Assembly: GCA_907165275.2 (NCBI GenBank)
Contig: OU015652.1
Span: 7,207,001-7,271,000 of the forward strand
Reading direction: 5' to 3'
Length of the DNA: 64,000 nucleotides
Source: Zygaena filipendulae
Lineage: Eukaryota; Arthropoda; Insecta; Lepidoptera; Zygaenidae
In this document: piece by piece, positions 47,157 through 58,530 of the stretch
Layout: every line of letters begins with the position of its first letter
How positions within the stretch are numbered: position 1 is the stretch's first letter
The notes under the pieces: generated by a model
The model's database searches: none
Told to the model about the DNA's origin: nothing
Seen by the model: the letters and a program-made list of their open reading frames with translations, nothing else
Made by a program: the position numbers and the translations under genes

Positions 47157-47561
47157 CGGATAATACGAACATACAAAAACGTAAATAACTGTATGTATAA
47201 TTCATAACATCACACAGTTTATCTTCGTGTGTAATTTTTTTTAAAACAATTGATAAAGAATAATAATTCAAAATAACAAAAAACACAATATCCCTAATGA
47301 TATTAACAAGTCAACATACATTCTATAACTAACAATACTTGTCAAAATATCGTTATCGCTGAAAAGGAGTTATCATAGTCAGTGACGGGAGTTCATGTAA
47401 AAAAGAGAAACGTACGTCAACATGGCGTCGCGACGGGGGAGCGCTCAACAACGCTGCGCCCGCGCCGGGCGGGGCGGCGCAGCGCCGCGCTGGCGACGAG
47501 CGTGTGTGCCGAGAGGCTCTCACCGGCAGGACAGCGGCACATCTGGTTAGCCGGCTGGACC

Positions 47562-47764
47562 TCATTCTGTTTTTTGTTGACAATAAAGCTCCTTCAGAGA
47601 TTTTAGTTCTTCTATTAGAGCCTTGTTTTGATTCTCGAGCACTGCGACTCTATTCTCCAAACATTTGATGTATTCTTTCTTCTTGCGACGACATTCTCTC
47701 GCGGCTTCCCGGTTTTTCAACAACCGCAATTCCCGCTTTCGAGTTTGATCTTCTAACATGGGGC
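47562..47764 (-). CDS. CrebB: CrebB coding exon 5: bZIP domain
   Basis: Acceptor tttttgtag. It encodes RKRELRLLKNREAARECRRK, the DNA-binding basic region, then a leucine zipper (CLENRVAVLENQNKALIEEL, then KSLKELYCQQ), and stops at 47564-47562. It is almost identical to the vertebrate CREB bZIP. The frame open upstream of 47764 is intronic. Confidence 0.98.
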
Positions 47765-50700
47765 CTACAAAAATAGTACGATTCATTCTCTTTCCAGAGA
47801 CACGTATGGGACATCTGAGATGTGAGTGATTAATGATATTTACCCGGCACGTAAAACCCATCCTGGTTGGTGGCGTACTGCACAATAGCGCTCCCCGGGC
47901 TGCCCGACACCGCCAGCGTGTGTAGCCCGCTCTCCGTCTGCAGGGCTGGAATAACTAACAGTTCCCCATCGTTAAACAAACACTGCCTACGCGTTCTGCC
48001 CTCTTATTTAAGTTGTCAATCTATAATAATCGTTATACTTATCGCTATAGTAAACTAAAGAACGTATCGTCGACATGTCACGTGGTTACAAAAAATCGGT
48101 CCTTTGATTGGACGGTTTTACGTGACCACGTGACATGACGAATCGTTCCTTAGTTTTCTATAGCGATAACGATTATAGATTGTTTACTTGGCAAAGGAAC
48201 TATGTCAGGGACTTTAACGTGTAATACCTACAGTTATGGAGGTTCACATATTTTACTAGAGAAAACGTAGTTATAGCATGTAGAGTTTTGAGAATAATAA
48301 TATCCTGTAACACAATATTATTACATAACTCGTTATTTTAAGACTCATATTTTCAACCCAAAAATACGAAGTGACTCGATTCAGGTGTGCGAAATGCATT
48401 CGATGCCACACCCTTGCGTCGAGGAAAACAATGTGATGTTATGTTTATTTCAGCGTAAGATTGTGAAAATCGACAGTTTATAGTAAACTAGTTGTGCCCC
48501 GCGGTTTCACGCGTTAATTTCAGAGTTCCCGCGGGAATTCCGGGATAAAAAGTACCCTATGTGTTAATCTGATATTCTAATCTGTATAAGCTATATTATT
48601 ATTATTGTAAAGTTTCATTTAAATCCATCCAAGAGTCACAAACATCCATCCATCCATCCATACAATACCACCAATTGTACCAATTTCGGATGAGCGGGTG
48701 TGGATGCTTCACAAGTACAACACAAAATTTGACTTTTTTATGCAACGGCGTTTGTAAACTAACGTTTTTTACAATAGGGTACTTGCATGAACTTTTTTTT
48801 TTCAGTCTATTTTAAAGATATATGGCCTACTTAAACAAAGCAAGAAAAAGAAAAAATATATATGCATAAATCAATTAAATAGAGCGTTTCAAAGTTCCTA
48901 CTTTAGACCTTACCGCCGAAACGCGGAATGACGTCACTTGTTCAAAATTACGCCTTATTAATCTGTGATAGAAATGTTACTGTCGTATTGACAGGGTCAT
49001 GTGACACTGACAGACAGATAACTTCAATATCCAAAAGCGAAATTAAGGTTGAACTTTATCGATTTACTTCCAAAAGTTCCAGTAAAGAATCGAAATGCAT
49101 CTTACCGATGTATTTTAAAGTAAAAAACTTCAGAAAATGGAAAATATGCGTTGACTGTATGCACTTAGTTTCTTTTGCCTTCTCTGAAAGAGGTAAATGT
49201 TTCCTAAAAAACTAAAAGTGACGTCATGTGTTAAGCTTGGCTGTGATTGGTGTTTCGTTGCAACGTTCGGTTTCACAAAATTAAAAGTTGAATATTTTGG
49301 AAACTATTGAAATTTTTTTAGTAAATCTTTCACGATAACGCTTTTCTAAGGCTCTATTTTTGAAATATTGACACAATTTCTTACTATAAATTTCATGCAA
49401 GTACCCTATTGTCCGGTGAAAACTACATTTCGCACTTGATTAGTAATTACACTAAAAGATAAAAAAACATACCCTAATGTCAAACAACTAATTATGAATT
49501 TTCTATATTTTATCTCTATGTTCGTTTCCTAATATTATGAGGTACAGAACTACATAGCTATTACCATTATCGACCAATCAAGGGACAGTTCACAATTTTA
49601 AGTTTGGTGAAAGTGGTCAGGTTATGAACAATTTTATTCAGCGATTTGACAAAGACAGTTTGTAAACTATCAAAAAATAATGATTTCTCGATAGTTTATA
49701 ATATTGCGCGATTAATCATAAACTGGCGAACTGGCGATATTCATAATAATCACTGTAAAATTGTAAAAAACAAAATGCTGAGGACAGGAAAAGCGTTGTG
49801 GTGAGTGCTGAGTGCTCACACACGAGAAGTTGTACTGTTGTACTATCGATATCGATACCATTTGGCTCTGTTGTAACCTAGCGTGTGCCGACACAGACGG
49901 TTAGGTTGTAACTATCGGGGTGCACGCAAAATGCAAATACCTTGGCTATGCTAACCTTCTACAATCTAACAGTTTTTTTTACAATTTTACGGCGACACAT
50001 GCCCATATATGCCACAATAAATTTGTACATAATATAATGAGTTTGTTTGAACCGCGGGGGCCACCTCATATAGTATAAACCGTGAGCGTTTTTAAAATGA
50101 CGAATTATAGGTTTCGCCGGCCAAATAAAACGCGCTGGCGACACTGTACTCATGAAACTTCAACAGTTTGCCATTTAACTTTTCTGTTACATTTTATCCT
50201 TATGATCAATATAAAATGTTTTCTTAAATCGATTGCTATAAAACAAAGCTTAAATCCCGGGCTCACGGGATTTGTTTTAAAATAGACGGCGACTGAAAAC
50301 CCGTTCAAATCATACAGAAGTTTTTGGGTAGTGCGCATAGAGACAGACAGACATAAAAATAGAACTTAAGATACAAAAAAAAGTTTTTACCAGAAAACTA
50401 CATAAGTAATTTTGATCTCAAATATCGACTACCATTTTAAAACGCAAATCTCTATTTTTAAACTGTTAATCATGACGTCACCGCCCCCACAACAGGTTAG
50501 GTCATCGACTAGATTATAAAACAGCCGGCGCGCGGCGCGGCGGTGGCGTGGGGTGACGTCATTCCCACAATTATTAAAGATTCTCGCAGTATGTAATGTT
50601 ATATTGAAATAAACAGATTTAATCATAAATAAGTTCTTGTTTAAAGTTCAGAACCGAGAACGAAACAATAGTCCTATTTGGTATAATTTTTATATACTGT

Positions 50701-53700
50701 AGGTAGAATAGAAAACACAATAGACAATTGAAGATATCTTTATGTTTTTATTGGAATGCCAGAAGCATACCTATATACGAAAATCAGAATAACTTAGAAT
50801 TGCGGAAAACGACATTATATACGTACTATAATCCTTTTCTAAACAAGACGAGCGTCAAAGGCAGCACACTGCGTAACGCAACAGTTATTTATTCACCATC
50901 AATACGAACTTTCACTAATTAATGAATACATAAAACTTTTTTTTCGTAACTTTATAAAAGTGCAACTTAGTTTAAACCATGTGAAAACACCAAAAAGTAG
51001 GTACCCCTTTAATATGCAGTTTATTTACAATGAAGTGATTAAGGACCACAATAAAACGTGACTAACGTTAATGTCGAAAGCCTTGAGTTCAAATGACGTC
51101 ATTATTATTATTCATCATAAAATTTTCAATGACATCACTTCACGTGACACATGAACTACCCATACTCCAAAAGTAATGGTGTGATTTATGAATAGTTGAA
51201 AATTACAAATCAGTTTGTTTGTATGATAGTGGTTGTTAGTGACACATGTTGTACACATAAACGGTAATAGTCAGCAGTGAGTGGCAGCACATTCAACTGA
51301 CCTGGTGGGAACGACAAAGAAGATGCCAGCGTCAGTTCGCTCTCACAGCCTTGTTTAGACCCCATGCGAGTTTCTGCAATATTATTAGCTTCGTATACTC
51401 TTCAGTTTAAATATTGTCACTATACCTACTGGCTACTGTTTCTCAAGTTGCCTCAAAGACGTATTAAACGAATGTAAATCTACACCGATAAAATATACAG
51501 GGTGTAGTGTTTAACGAGGTAGTTATTTTATACGAAGGAGGGTTTTCAGAATAAGATTCTCGTCTCAAATGTGTAAAAAAAAAATATTCACGAAAATTGA
51601 GCGAGCAAGCCGCCGATTACGCGCCGACGAATCATAAATACTGAAGGTCAGTGACGTATTCACCAGCAGGTTAAATAGGCTGGCGCCTATAGGGCAGCAG
51701 ATTTAGGGTCGGCCAATTTGGGGCCAAAATTTTATCAAAAAACTACACATTTCTAGTACCTACACAAAATTCATGAAGTCAAAATTTCATTGATAAAAAA
51801 TGCAATTAATATGATTTTGTACTAAATGTGTAAATCTGCCACTGCTAAAGGTCATTCAACTCCCCTTTCTTTTGTATTGCTGGCGCGTCGACAAATCTAG
51901 TGTAAAGGTCATTCACCCGCGTTAATCCAAAATTTTATTTATTTAAAGATATTTTCTGCTATTTACTATCTTTTATTGTTAGTTAATTGTAAGCATGACT
52001 TAGTGAGGACAGGAATATAATAAGTCCCTCGTTCAATCATACACCCAGTATAGAGGTAAAGTTTGTTGTGTCTGGAATTATTGAGTCGATACTAAAAAAT
52101 ATTTCACTGGGAGGAAGTTAGTGTCCCTAAGTGAGGTAGGATACTTTCATCCCGGATCGAAGAGTTGCCGCGGAAACACGTACCTACATGCGGATGAAAC
52201 CGCTAGTATACAGTCGCCAATCATCAAATATGTTTAAACACTTTGATCAGACGTTGAACTTTATTACTAGATTAGATTATTTATTCTCATTTTAAAAATT
52301 ACATTTACATTTTACGTTAAAATTGAATAAATTCACTAAATTTAAATAATATTTTTTAATATTAATTGTAATTTGCAACAAAAATCAAGTGGAAACACAT
52401 GACCAAAAGTTAGGTAAACATACTCTTTTACAGAGTACAATAAAATTATTTATCCAATAATTATTAAATTATCTCAATAAGATTCAACGACTGTTAAAAT
52501 TGATTACGTAATCCTGCCGCTGACTATACCCACTGAGAAAGTTAACCGATCAATTACGTTATTATGATCATCATCATTGATTTATTATGAGACACAATAT
52601 CATCTTGTAATATGTGTCAGCGGGATATTGTGAACATCGCCAGTTATAACATTATTTCATTTACAATTTAACGATTTATTTTTGATAGTTTATAAAATTA
52701 GCTGTTCCCCGCAGTTTCACAAGCGTTAATTTCGGCAATTCCAGAACATCCCTATATTATATCTTTCTCTGTATGCAAAAGGAGATTGCGCCGTAATATG
52801 AGATTCGTCCCAAAACTTAATGTGGATGATTTCTTTTAAGGTTATCATATAATAGCTGTTTCCCGCAGTTTTACTCGCGATAATTTTGGAGTTCCCGCGG
52901 GAATTCCTGATTACAACATAGCCTTTGTTACTCGGGGATATTGTAGCATTCTAATGGTGAAAGAATTTTTGAAATCGGTCCATTAGTTTTTGAGTTAAAT
53001 CGTAACAAACAAACAAACAAAAAATCCAATCTTTCCTCTTTATAATATTAGTAATAGATCAATGTCAATTCGTGAAAGAATCTGCAGGGTTCTTAATCTG
53101 TCCGGTTTCACCAAGCGTAAAATTGTGAACTAGCCCCTGCAGATTGGTCGGTCTTGGTGGCAGCAGTTCTGTATCCATAGTCAGGAAACTTATATAGTAT
53201 AGTAATCTACACCAGATACGAACCGTTCGCGTTGTTTACAAACGCCGCTGCAGATAATACCACTATTTTGTATTTGCAAGCACGCCGACACGCTAGGTTA
53301 GGTTAGGTTTGGTTTGAACAGTGACCACAACAGTCAAATTATGTGTTGTGTTGTGGTGGATGCTCGCACCTCCAAAATCGATATTACGCGAGTGTAAGTA
53401 TATGCGAGCAACCCAACATGCTAAATTCATGTTGGGGTGCTCGCATATACACTTTTCCATTCCTAGTTCCTTCTTTTTACACTATTCCTACTGTAATAGT
53501 TCTGTAGCTCTATTAGACTACAGATACTACCCAAAAATGGATGGGTCATATGAACCACCAGGTGACGTATATAGGACGATATAAGAGCATAAAATAATAA
53601 GATTCAGCACTATGCCGTCACTTGTAAGCTGTCCATCTGAGTGCTGGACCACGGAAAGATAGGGGGTTGCAACCCTCGATTTTTTCCCCTTGTCGCATGA

Positions 53701-56700
53701 TTTTTGTACGGCGTTGCGTAATAATGGATTAGAAGCTGTATTGAAACAGTATGAAACTGATGCCGTACAAAATGAAATGACCAAATTTACCCTGGAAATT
53801 GTCAGAAAAAAAAAAGACCGACTTTGTGGCGCACCATTTTTTTACGGCACTGTGCGCTTTCTTATTATTTTTCATGGATCTATCGATGGTAAAAATACCG
53901 TACAAAAATATATGACCAAAATGTACTCACTCTATCTGCACTTTTGAATTCTCACCAGCACTCAGTTGGATAGCTTACAAGTGATGGAATAGTGCTGCAT
54001 CTTATTATTTTATGCTTTTATATCGTCCTATATGTCACCTGGTGGTTCCCATCCATGTTTTGGATGGGCCTGTAGTCTATATGGTAAACTATTCATATTC
54101 ACAACTAGCTGTGCCCCGCTGTTTCATTCGCATGAAAGGTATTTGTATGACAACTTTTTTACCCAACATCCGATATAAAATGAAACTAAGCCTATATGTA
54201 GCTCCAGGTTTAGCTTAATCTACCTGTGAAAACCGCATGAAAATCCGTTCATTAGGTTCGGAGACAGACAGACAGAAACGAATTTAAAAACTCTTTTTTT
54301 TGTAGTTTTCTTGTTACGTTACTCTTCTTTTATCACTCCCTGTCAAAATTTGTCAAAAATATTCAATGTACAGAATCGCGGATTCTACTCTTTTATTATA
54401 GTATAGATAGATTTCAGGATATGACATTGATCCATACCAATATTGTAAATTCGAAAGTAACTGTTCTTAATTACTCATCCGATCGCGCGATCGTCATGAA
54501 ATTTTGTTTACACATTTTCAGGGGTACTTTTTTCCTGAAACCGCAGGAACTATCTGTAAACTATAGCGCCACCCGCTATAAAAGATTGTGTTGTTTAAAT
54601 CTTTTCATTTAAAAAGAAATCGATGTGTGAATATCGGAATTGGGTAAACATTGTTTTTATGATGTAAACAGGTGCCTTTTGATATGAAAATCAAAATTCT
54701 ATTTAGAACGTTAATGAGATAAAAAAATACTCACGAATTTTTTGCTTTTTCTAATTAATGTAAAATTACTTAAATAAAGTGCAATAAAGTTTAAAAGTAG
54801 GGGCTAGTGACTTCAGAACCCCAAATTAACCAATTCGTGATGTCACGCGATATTTCGACTCAATGTATCGCCGTTGTTTATTGATGACTTAAAAAAAGAA
54901 ACGATACGTGTCCAGTATTTTTTATTAATTCACATGACGGACTAAAACTAAAATTTGGTATATTCATCATCAAAATTAGCTGAGCAATAGGGATGTTGAC
55001 GACTTTGAAAATCAAAATTCTAATTAGTCCATCAGTTAGAAAAAAATAAATAATGGACACGTATATTTTTTCAAATCAATGAAAATATACATAGACTAGC
55101 TGTCCTGCGCGGTTTTACCCGTACGCGGAATTGTTCCATACAAACTTTGCAACCACTTTTCATCCCTTAGGGGTTAATTTTACTATAAATTTAATTTCAC
55201 TATATATGAAACATATTTAATAAGATATAATTGATGACAGAAACGATAGTATAATTTATGATAGGTTGTTTTTTACAATTTCAAAACTATTTATAAAAAA
55301 AAAATCAGAGCTACCTGAGCTCGCCACCTATTTTTTTGTAGTAAATATAAGTCCAGACTACATTACGTCTTGGTATCAACAACTATGAAATGATATACCT
55401 AAATTGTCACCAGCTCCCTAGCTATATGTGCGCCAGGCTTAATCTACCTGTGAAAACTGCATGACAATCCGACATAGAAGCATTCTTTGATTTCAAAATT
55501 AAGTAGTCCATAACTACATCCAGATCAACAATATAGGAAAAATTTCTTACTGCAAAGAGTTCTCAAGGAAATAAAAATTAATACAAGTGAAATAACAGAC
55601 TCAATATTTTAAGATATCTTTAGATATTTTTAGATTGAATACCAGTCATCAATATTTTAAGATTTTTTCCGTCCCAATAACTACTTTTACTTTCATGCTG
55701 TATAGTTAAAACTAAGGAAAATTTTTCAAAAGGGTTGTAAAATCGTTACTATTTTCAGACGATTGTTACTATTTTCAGACTTACCAGCAATTTCTGCACC
55801 ACCAAGGTCACTAAGAATCTTTCGATATGAAGGACGTCGAGTCAGTGTCTCTCTGTATTTTTTCTTTGCACTTTCGTTGTCACTACCACTATCATCACTG
55901 CCTGATTGATCCTGGGTGCTCACTAGGGTATTTGGCTCTGGTTTTATCTAAAAAGCACATCTATACATATACTAAAACTATTAAGTTACATACTATATCT
56001 GTAATTTGAAATACCAAAAAATCTTCTTCAGTTTATGGCTTTCGGCGCTATGTGTTGCCACATTAACTTAAACACTATCACATAAATGAGAATGAGCTGT
56101 TGGTTCCTGTGGTTTCACCTGCATCGGCTGCATCAATTATGGGATTCCTTCAGAAACTCTTCACATGGTTATTGTGAACTTTTTTTTAGAAAGAGAATAA
56201 TGACAATGCGCATGAAAGGCAGGCAACATCTAGCAATTAAGCCTGATATTGAAAAAATTTAAATGAATTTAATTCATACCTGTAGAGTTTGCAATGTTCC
56301 TTGTGTTGTATGTATAACAGAGTTCGGCTTGCTGACCAATATAACGTTTCCTTTTGGTAATTGCACACTCTGAATATTTGATGCTGTTTGAATAACTGAT
56401 TGTTGATTAGGTTGTATGACAGACTGAACCTGCAATAATTTATCTACTTTAAACACTTCAAAGTTATCAGTGAAAGTGAAGCTACACACTGAACTTTTTA
56501 TTACATAATAACAGATGAAGTTGAACACTATGTCTATTTGTTTACAAGCAAATAATAACTATCAAAACAAACACCTGCGCTGAAGGTGCCTGTGCTGGTA
56601 GCGACAATTGCACTATGCTGGTGGCGGTCACCATTGCCGCCGACGGCGACGCGCCCGCCAGGGGGTCCGAAGTGCCCGCACCGCCAGTCGTACCATTCTC

Positions 56701-56718
56701 CTCCACCATACCATCCAT
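47562..56718 (-). CDS. CrebB: CREB-family bZIP transcription factor, 5 coding exons
   Basis: Nuclear cAMP-response-element binding protein; PKA phosphorylation of its kinase-inducible domain recruits CBP, and bZIP dimers bind TGACGTCA (family knowledge). Coding exons on the minus strand: 56718-56575, 56429-56280, 55947-55785, 47945-47844, 47764-47562. All are GT-AG, phases agree, and the sum is 762 nt, giving 253 residues. Approximate layout: acidic/Gly start 1-48, Gln-rich Q1 49-98, KID 99-153 with RRPSYRKIL, short Q2-like segment 153-186, bZIP 187-253. Upstream of the first exon an acceptor (ctattttag, ending at 56731) implies a spliced untranslated leader. The intron between KID and Q2 is 7.8 kb and full of repeats. 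Alternative exons or isoforms, well known in this family, may be missed. Confidence 0.94.
47844..47945 (-). CDS. CrebB: CrebB coding exon 4: Q2-like segment
   Basis: Acceptor ttattccag (phase-1 join gives A-L-Q). It encodes LQTESGLHTLAVSGSPGSAI and VQYATNQDGFYVP, equivalent to the LQTLTMTN...ILQYAQTTDGQ segment of CREB. The donor is gtaaat, phase 1. An alternative acceptor at 47983-47984 would add residues but breaks the phase with exon 3. A 166-bp foldback lies 72 bp upstream of the acceptor. Confidence 0.85.
48017..48182. mobile_element. 166-bp foldback MITE in CrebB intron 3
   Basis: Arms caatctataataatcgttat, cgctatagtaaact, catgtcacgtgg and their complements ending gataacgattatagattg; loop of about 35 bases. 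It lies just upstream (in gene sense) of the exon 4 acceptor. Confidence 0.8.
48495..48662 (+). repeat. Dispersed repeat tail and (CATC)n run
   Basis: ccccgcggtttcacgcgtta, gttcccgcgggaattccggg, aaaaagtaccctat is the family signature; a catccatccatc microsatellite ends the block (48643-48662). Confidence 0.65.
48773..49410. mobile_element. 638-bp TIR element, family M8, copy 1 (CrebB intron 3)
   Basis: Ends aatagggtacttgcatgaa / ttcatgcaagtaccctatt are perfect inverted repeats; a TA target duplication is possible. Two TGACGTCA palindromes sit inside (48929-48936, 49219-49226). The plus-strand open frame at 48928-49215 is not recognisable as a transposase. Copy 2 is at 57240-57852. Confidence 0.85.
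50450..51140 (-). promoter_or_regulatory. CRE-bearing island in the CrebB KID-bZIP intron
   Basis: TGACGTCA occurs at 50473-50480, 50554-50561 and 51094-51101, with a near match TGACATCA at 51131. Between the first two lies a GC-rich block (50523-50555) and an ttataaaa motif, unusual for this AT-rich intron. It could be an internal promoter or another repeat; no first exon could be identified. Confidence 0.3.
51480..53390. other. CrebB intron 3: repeats and unassigned DNA
   Basis: Fragments of dispersed repeats at 52145-52210, 52695-52760 and 52848-53050 (gttcccgcgggaattcc, ttgagttaaatcgtaacaaa and similar). 51480-52140 and 52210-52690 show no recognisable element. Confidence 0.5.
53391..53453. 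repeat. 63-nt hairpin
   Basis: Arm agtgtaagtatatgcgagca plus acccaacatg pairs with catgttggggtgctcgcata plus tacact around a short loop; only one or two mismatches or bulges. See findings. Confidence 0.6.
53514..54079. mobile_element. 566-bp element with about 130-bp inverted repeats
   Basis: Left arm tagactacag, atggatgggtcatatgaacc, accaggtgacgtatatagga, cgatataagagcataaaata; the right arm from about 53954 is its complement ending in ctgtagtcta. The unique centre holds two copies of a gtacaaaa...atgaccaaa motif. No protein recognised. Confidence 0.75.
54107..54410 (+). repeat. Dispersed repeat copy
   Basis: Starts actagctgtgccccgctgtt with tttcattcgcatgaaagg, and continues to aatccgttcattaggttcgg and agacagacagacag. 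Confidence 0.55.
54690..55095. mobile_element. Two partial copies of MITE family M4
   Basis: 54690-54960 carries most of the element (atcaaaattctatttagaac, tgatgtcacgcgatatttcg, gatacgtgtccagtattttt, catgacggactaaaact); its CRE position has decayed to TGATGTCA. A second copy begins at 54990 (atagggatgttgacgacttt) and is cut off at about 55095 by another repeat. Confidence 0.7.
55785..55947 (-). CDS. CrebB: CrebB coding exon 3: kinase-inducible domain
   Basis: Acceptor ctttttag. It encodes IKPEPNTLVSTQDQSGSDDS, an acidic Ser-rich lead, then RETLTRRPSYRKILSDLGG, the KID with the PKA target Ser in RRPSY and the amphipathic helix that binds the CBP KIX domain. The donor gtaagt follows 55785, phase 1. 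Confidence 0.96.
56280..56429 (-). CDS. CrebB: CrebB coding exon 2: Gln-rich Q1
   Basis: Acceptor ttattgcag, donor gtatga, 50 codons, phase 0. It encodes VQSVIQPNQQSVIQTASNIQ and SVQLPKGNVILVSKP, matching the VHGVIQAAQPSVIQSPQVQ region of CREB. Frames open beyond the acceptor are intronic. Confidence 0.92.
56575..56718 (-). CDS. CrebB: CrebB coding exon 1
   Basis: Encodes MDGMVEENGTTGGAG and SIVQLSLPAQAPSAQ. The exon itself reaches 56730 (acceptor ctattttag), with an in-frame VAFD before the first Met, so 56718 is the first ATG in the exon; another ATG three codons on is possible. The donor is gtgttt after 56575, phase 0. Confidence 0.85.
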
Positions 56719-56730
56719 GTCAAAAGCCAC

Positions 56731-57239
56731 CTAAAATAGTCAAGGTCAACTCTCTTTGTGTCATAATGCTATTTCCTCATGCTCAAAACATAATAAACGT
56801 CATTCGTTGATAATTATTGTCGTTTGCTCCGTCGTACCTATGTGAGGTAAACGGAATCATCGTGTCACAGTTGACAAAAATGCAATTGCGCCTATTGCGA
56901 GTTAAAAACACAATCATGGATGTACGCAACATATTTTTCAACATAGTGTACTCGTATTAGAATGCTAGACTATGTTCCAACGTCGTATAGAACATCAATA
57001 TTTGTGACATCGTTAGTTTTCGTCTTCAATACGAGCACTCACCAGTTACGTATTCCTCGTCACCGCGTATGCTGTGTCCGGAGTGGGTAAACGGGATGGT
57101 ACGTAGTAGCCACGTCAACTACGAGAAGACTCGTCACTGGCGGAGACCTATGATCCTTGAATGCGTCATTACAATATGGCGCTGAACTTGTCAAACGCAT
57201 GCGCGGTACAGTGCTGCCAGGGTTAAATAATGCCATCAT
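56731..57239 (-). promoter_or_regulatory. CrebB 5' flank and probable promoter region
   Basis: Unique-looking DNA upstream of the first coding exon. It includes a CRE-like tgcgtcat near 57163 and a stretch rich in CpG (57050-57215). A non-coding first exon must lie here or further upstream because the coding exon has its own acceptor. No start site can be fixed. Confidence 0.35.
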
Positions 57240-57852
57240 AATAGGGTACTTGCATGATTTTTTTTTTTCAGTCTATTTTAAAGATATATGGCCTACAAAG
57301 CAAGAAAAAGAAAAAAATATATGCATAAATTAATTAAATAGAGCGTTTCAAAGTTCCTACTTTAGATCTTACCGTCGAAACGCGGAATGACGTCACTTGT
57401 TCAAAATTACGCCTTATTAATCTGTGATAGAAATGTCACTGTCGTATTGACAGGGTCATGTGACACTGACAGACAGATAACTTCAATATCCAATAGCGAA
57501 ATTAAGGTTGAACTGTGTCGATTTACTTCCAAAAGTTCCAGTAAAGAATCGAAATGCATCTTACCGATGCATTTTAAAGTAAAAAATATGCGTTGACTGT
57601 ATGCACTTAGTTTCTTTTGCCTTCTCTGAATGAGGTAAATGTTTCCTAAAAAAATAAAAGTGACGTCATGTGTCAAGTTTGGCTGTCATTGGTGTTTTGT
57701 TGCAACGTTCCGTTTCACACAATTAAAAGTTGAATATTTTGGAAACTATTGAAATTTTTTTTGTAAATCTTTCACGATAACGCTTTTCTAAGGCTCTATT
57801 TTTGAAATATTGACACAATTTGTTATTATAAATTTCATGCAAGTACCCTATT
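57240..57852. mobile_element. 613-bp TIR element, family M8, copy 2
   Basis: Same ends as 48773-49410 (aatagggtacttgcatga / tcatgcaagtaccctatt), same orientation, over 90% similar by eye, with a deletion near 57585 removing about 15 bases. Both CRE palindromes are kept (57388-57395, 57661-57668). Confidence 0.85.
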
Positions 57853-57879
57853 AGACTCCAAAATTTTTCCACAGATATA

Positions 57880-58200
57880 TATTTATATGCGGTTCGTCGC
57901 GTACGAATGTGGAGAGGCCATCAAAGGCCTTTACAGTTTATAGTTTACACAGATCAATGCACAAGCTACTGAAGCGCTCTCCGCATTCGCGCGCCGCTAA
58001 AACGTAGTGATTACCTTCTCTCTGCGCGCCGCTCCACAAGCCGCGAAACACCCGCGAAGTGGACTGTGGTATCATGGTTCGCGGGTGTTTCGCGGCTGTT
58101 TCGCGGCTTCGCGTGCGAATGTGGAGCGCGCTATAGAGGTACTAGGTACCACACAGATGCTAGCAACGTCTGTGCACCAAATGTGCACCATAAAATTTGG
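57880..58200. repeat. GC-rich inverted repeat block
   Basis: gccgcgaaacacccgcgaa (58040) pairs with ttcgcgggtgtttcgcggc (58078); gaatgtggag motifs occur on both sides. Probably a transposon end; class unknown. Confidence 0.45.
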
Positions 58201-58204
58201 CACT

Positions 58205-58530
58205 ATAAAGTTGGTTCGTCATCGCGAGCGATAAGCTCGCGCGGGTATCGCTTCCCCTTGGGAGGACGGACGTGGATGGGGGCCAAACCACGGATGTGCT
58301 CGTGGTCCGACGCGTCCGCCCGCTCGAACATCCGAGAGGTGAGCCGCTGGACGAACTCGTCCAGCGGCTCGACTCTCAGGTCTCTCTGGTTGACAGAGTT
58401 CCGCACATAGCGCGGCGCTCCGGCAGCGGCACGCAGTGCCATGGCTTGTTGCGACTCCAAGCTCGCGCGCAGGGACGCACATGGCAATGCGTACCATGCC
58501 GGAGCGGCGTAGATGAATCGTCGCTTACGC
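58205..58530 (-). pseudogene. Jockey-type LINE fragment (RT C-terminus)
   Basis: Minus frame reads AAPAWYALPCASLRASLESQ, QQAMALRAAAGAPRYVRNSV and FVQRLTSRMFERADASDHEH, the same region as the copy at 40505-40810 and clearly the same family. It is truncated on both sides, lacking the catalytic domain and the 3' region. Confidence 0.8.

Noticed and set aside
47982..47984. Alternative CrebB exon 4 acceptor giving a longer exon
   Set aside because: It would start in the wrong phase relative to the KID exon donor and has a poor pyrimidine tract.
48928..49215. 95-residue frame inside TIR element M8, considered as a transposase
   Set aside because: The second copy at 57240-57852 has an interrupted version and no transposase motif is visible in either.
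50429..50626. 65-residue minus-strand frame across the CRE island, considered as an ICER-like first exon
   Set aside because: No donor site in the required phase and no similarity to known CREB/CREM N-termini.
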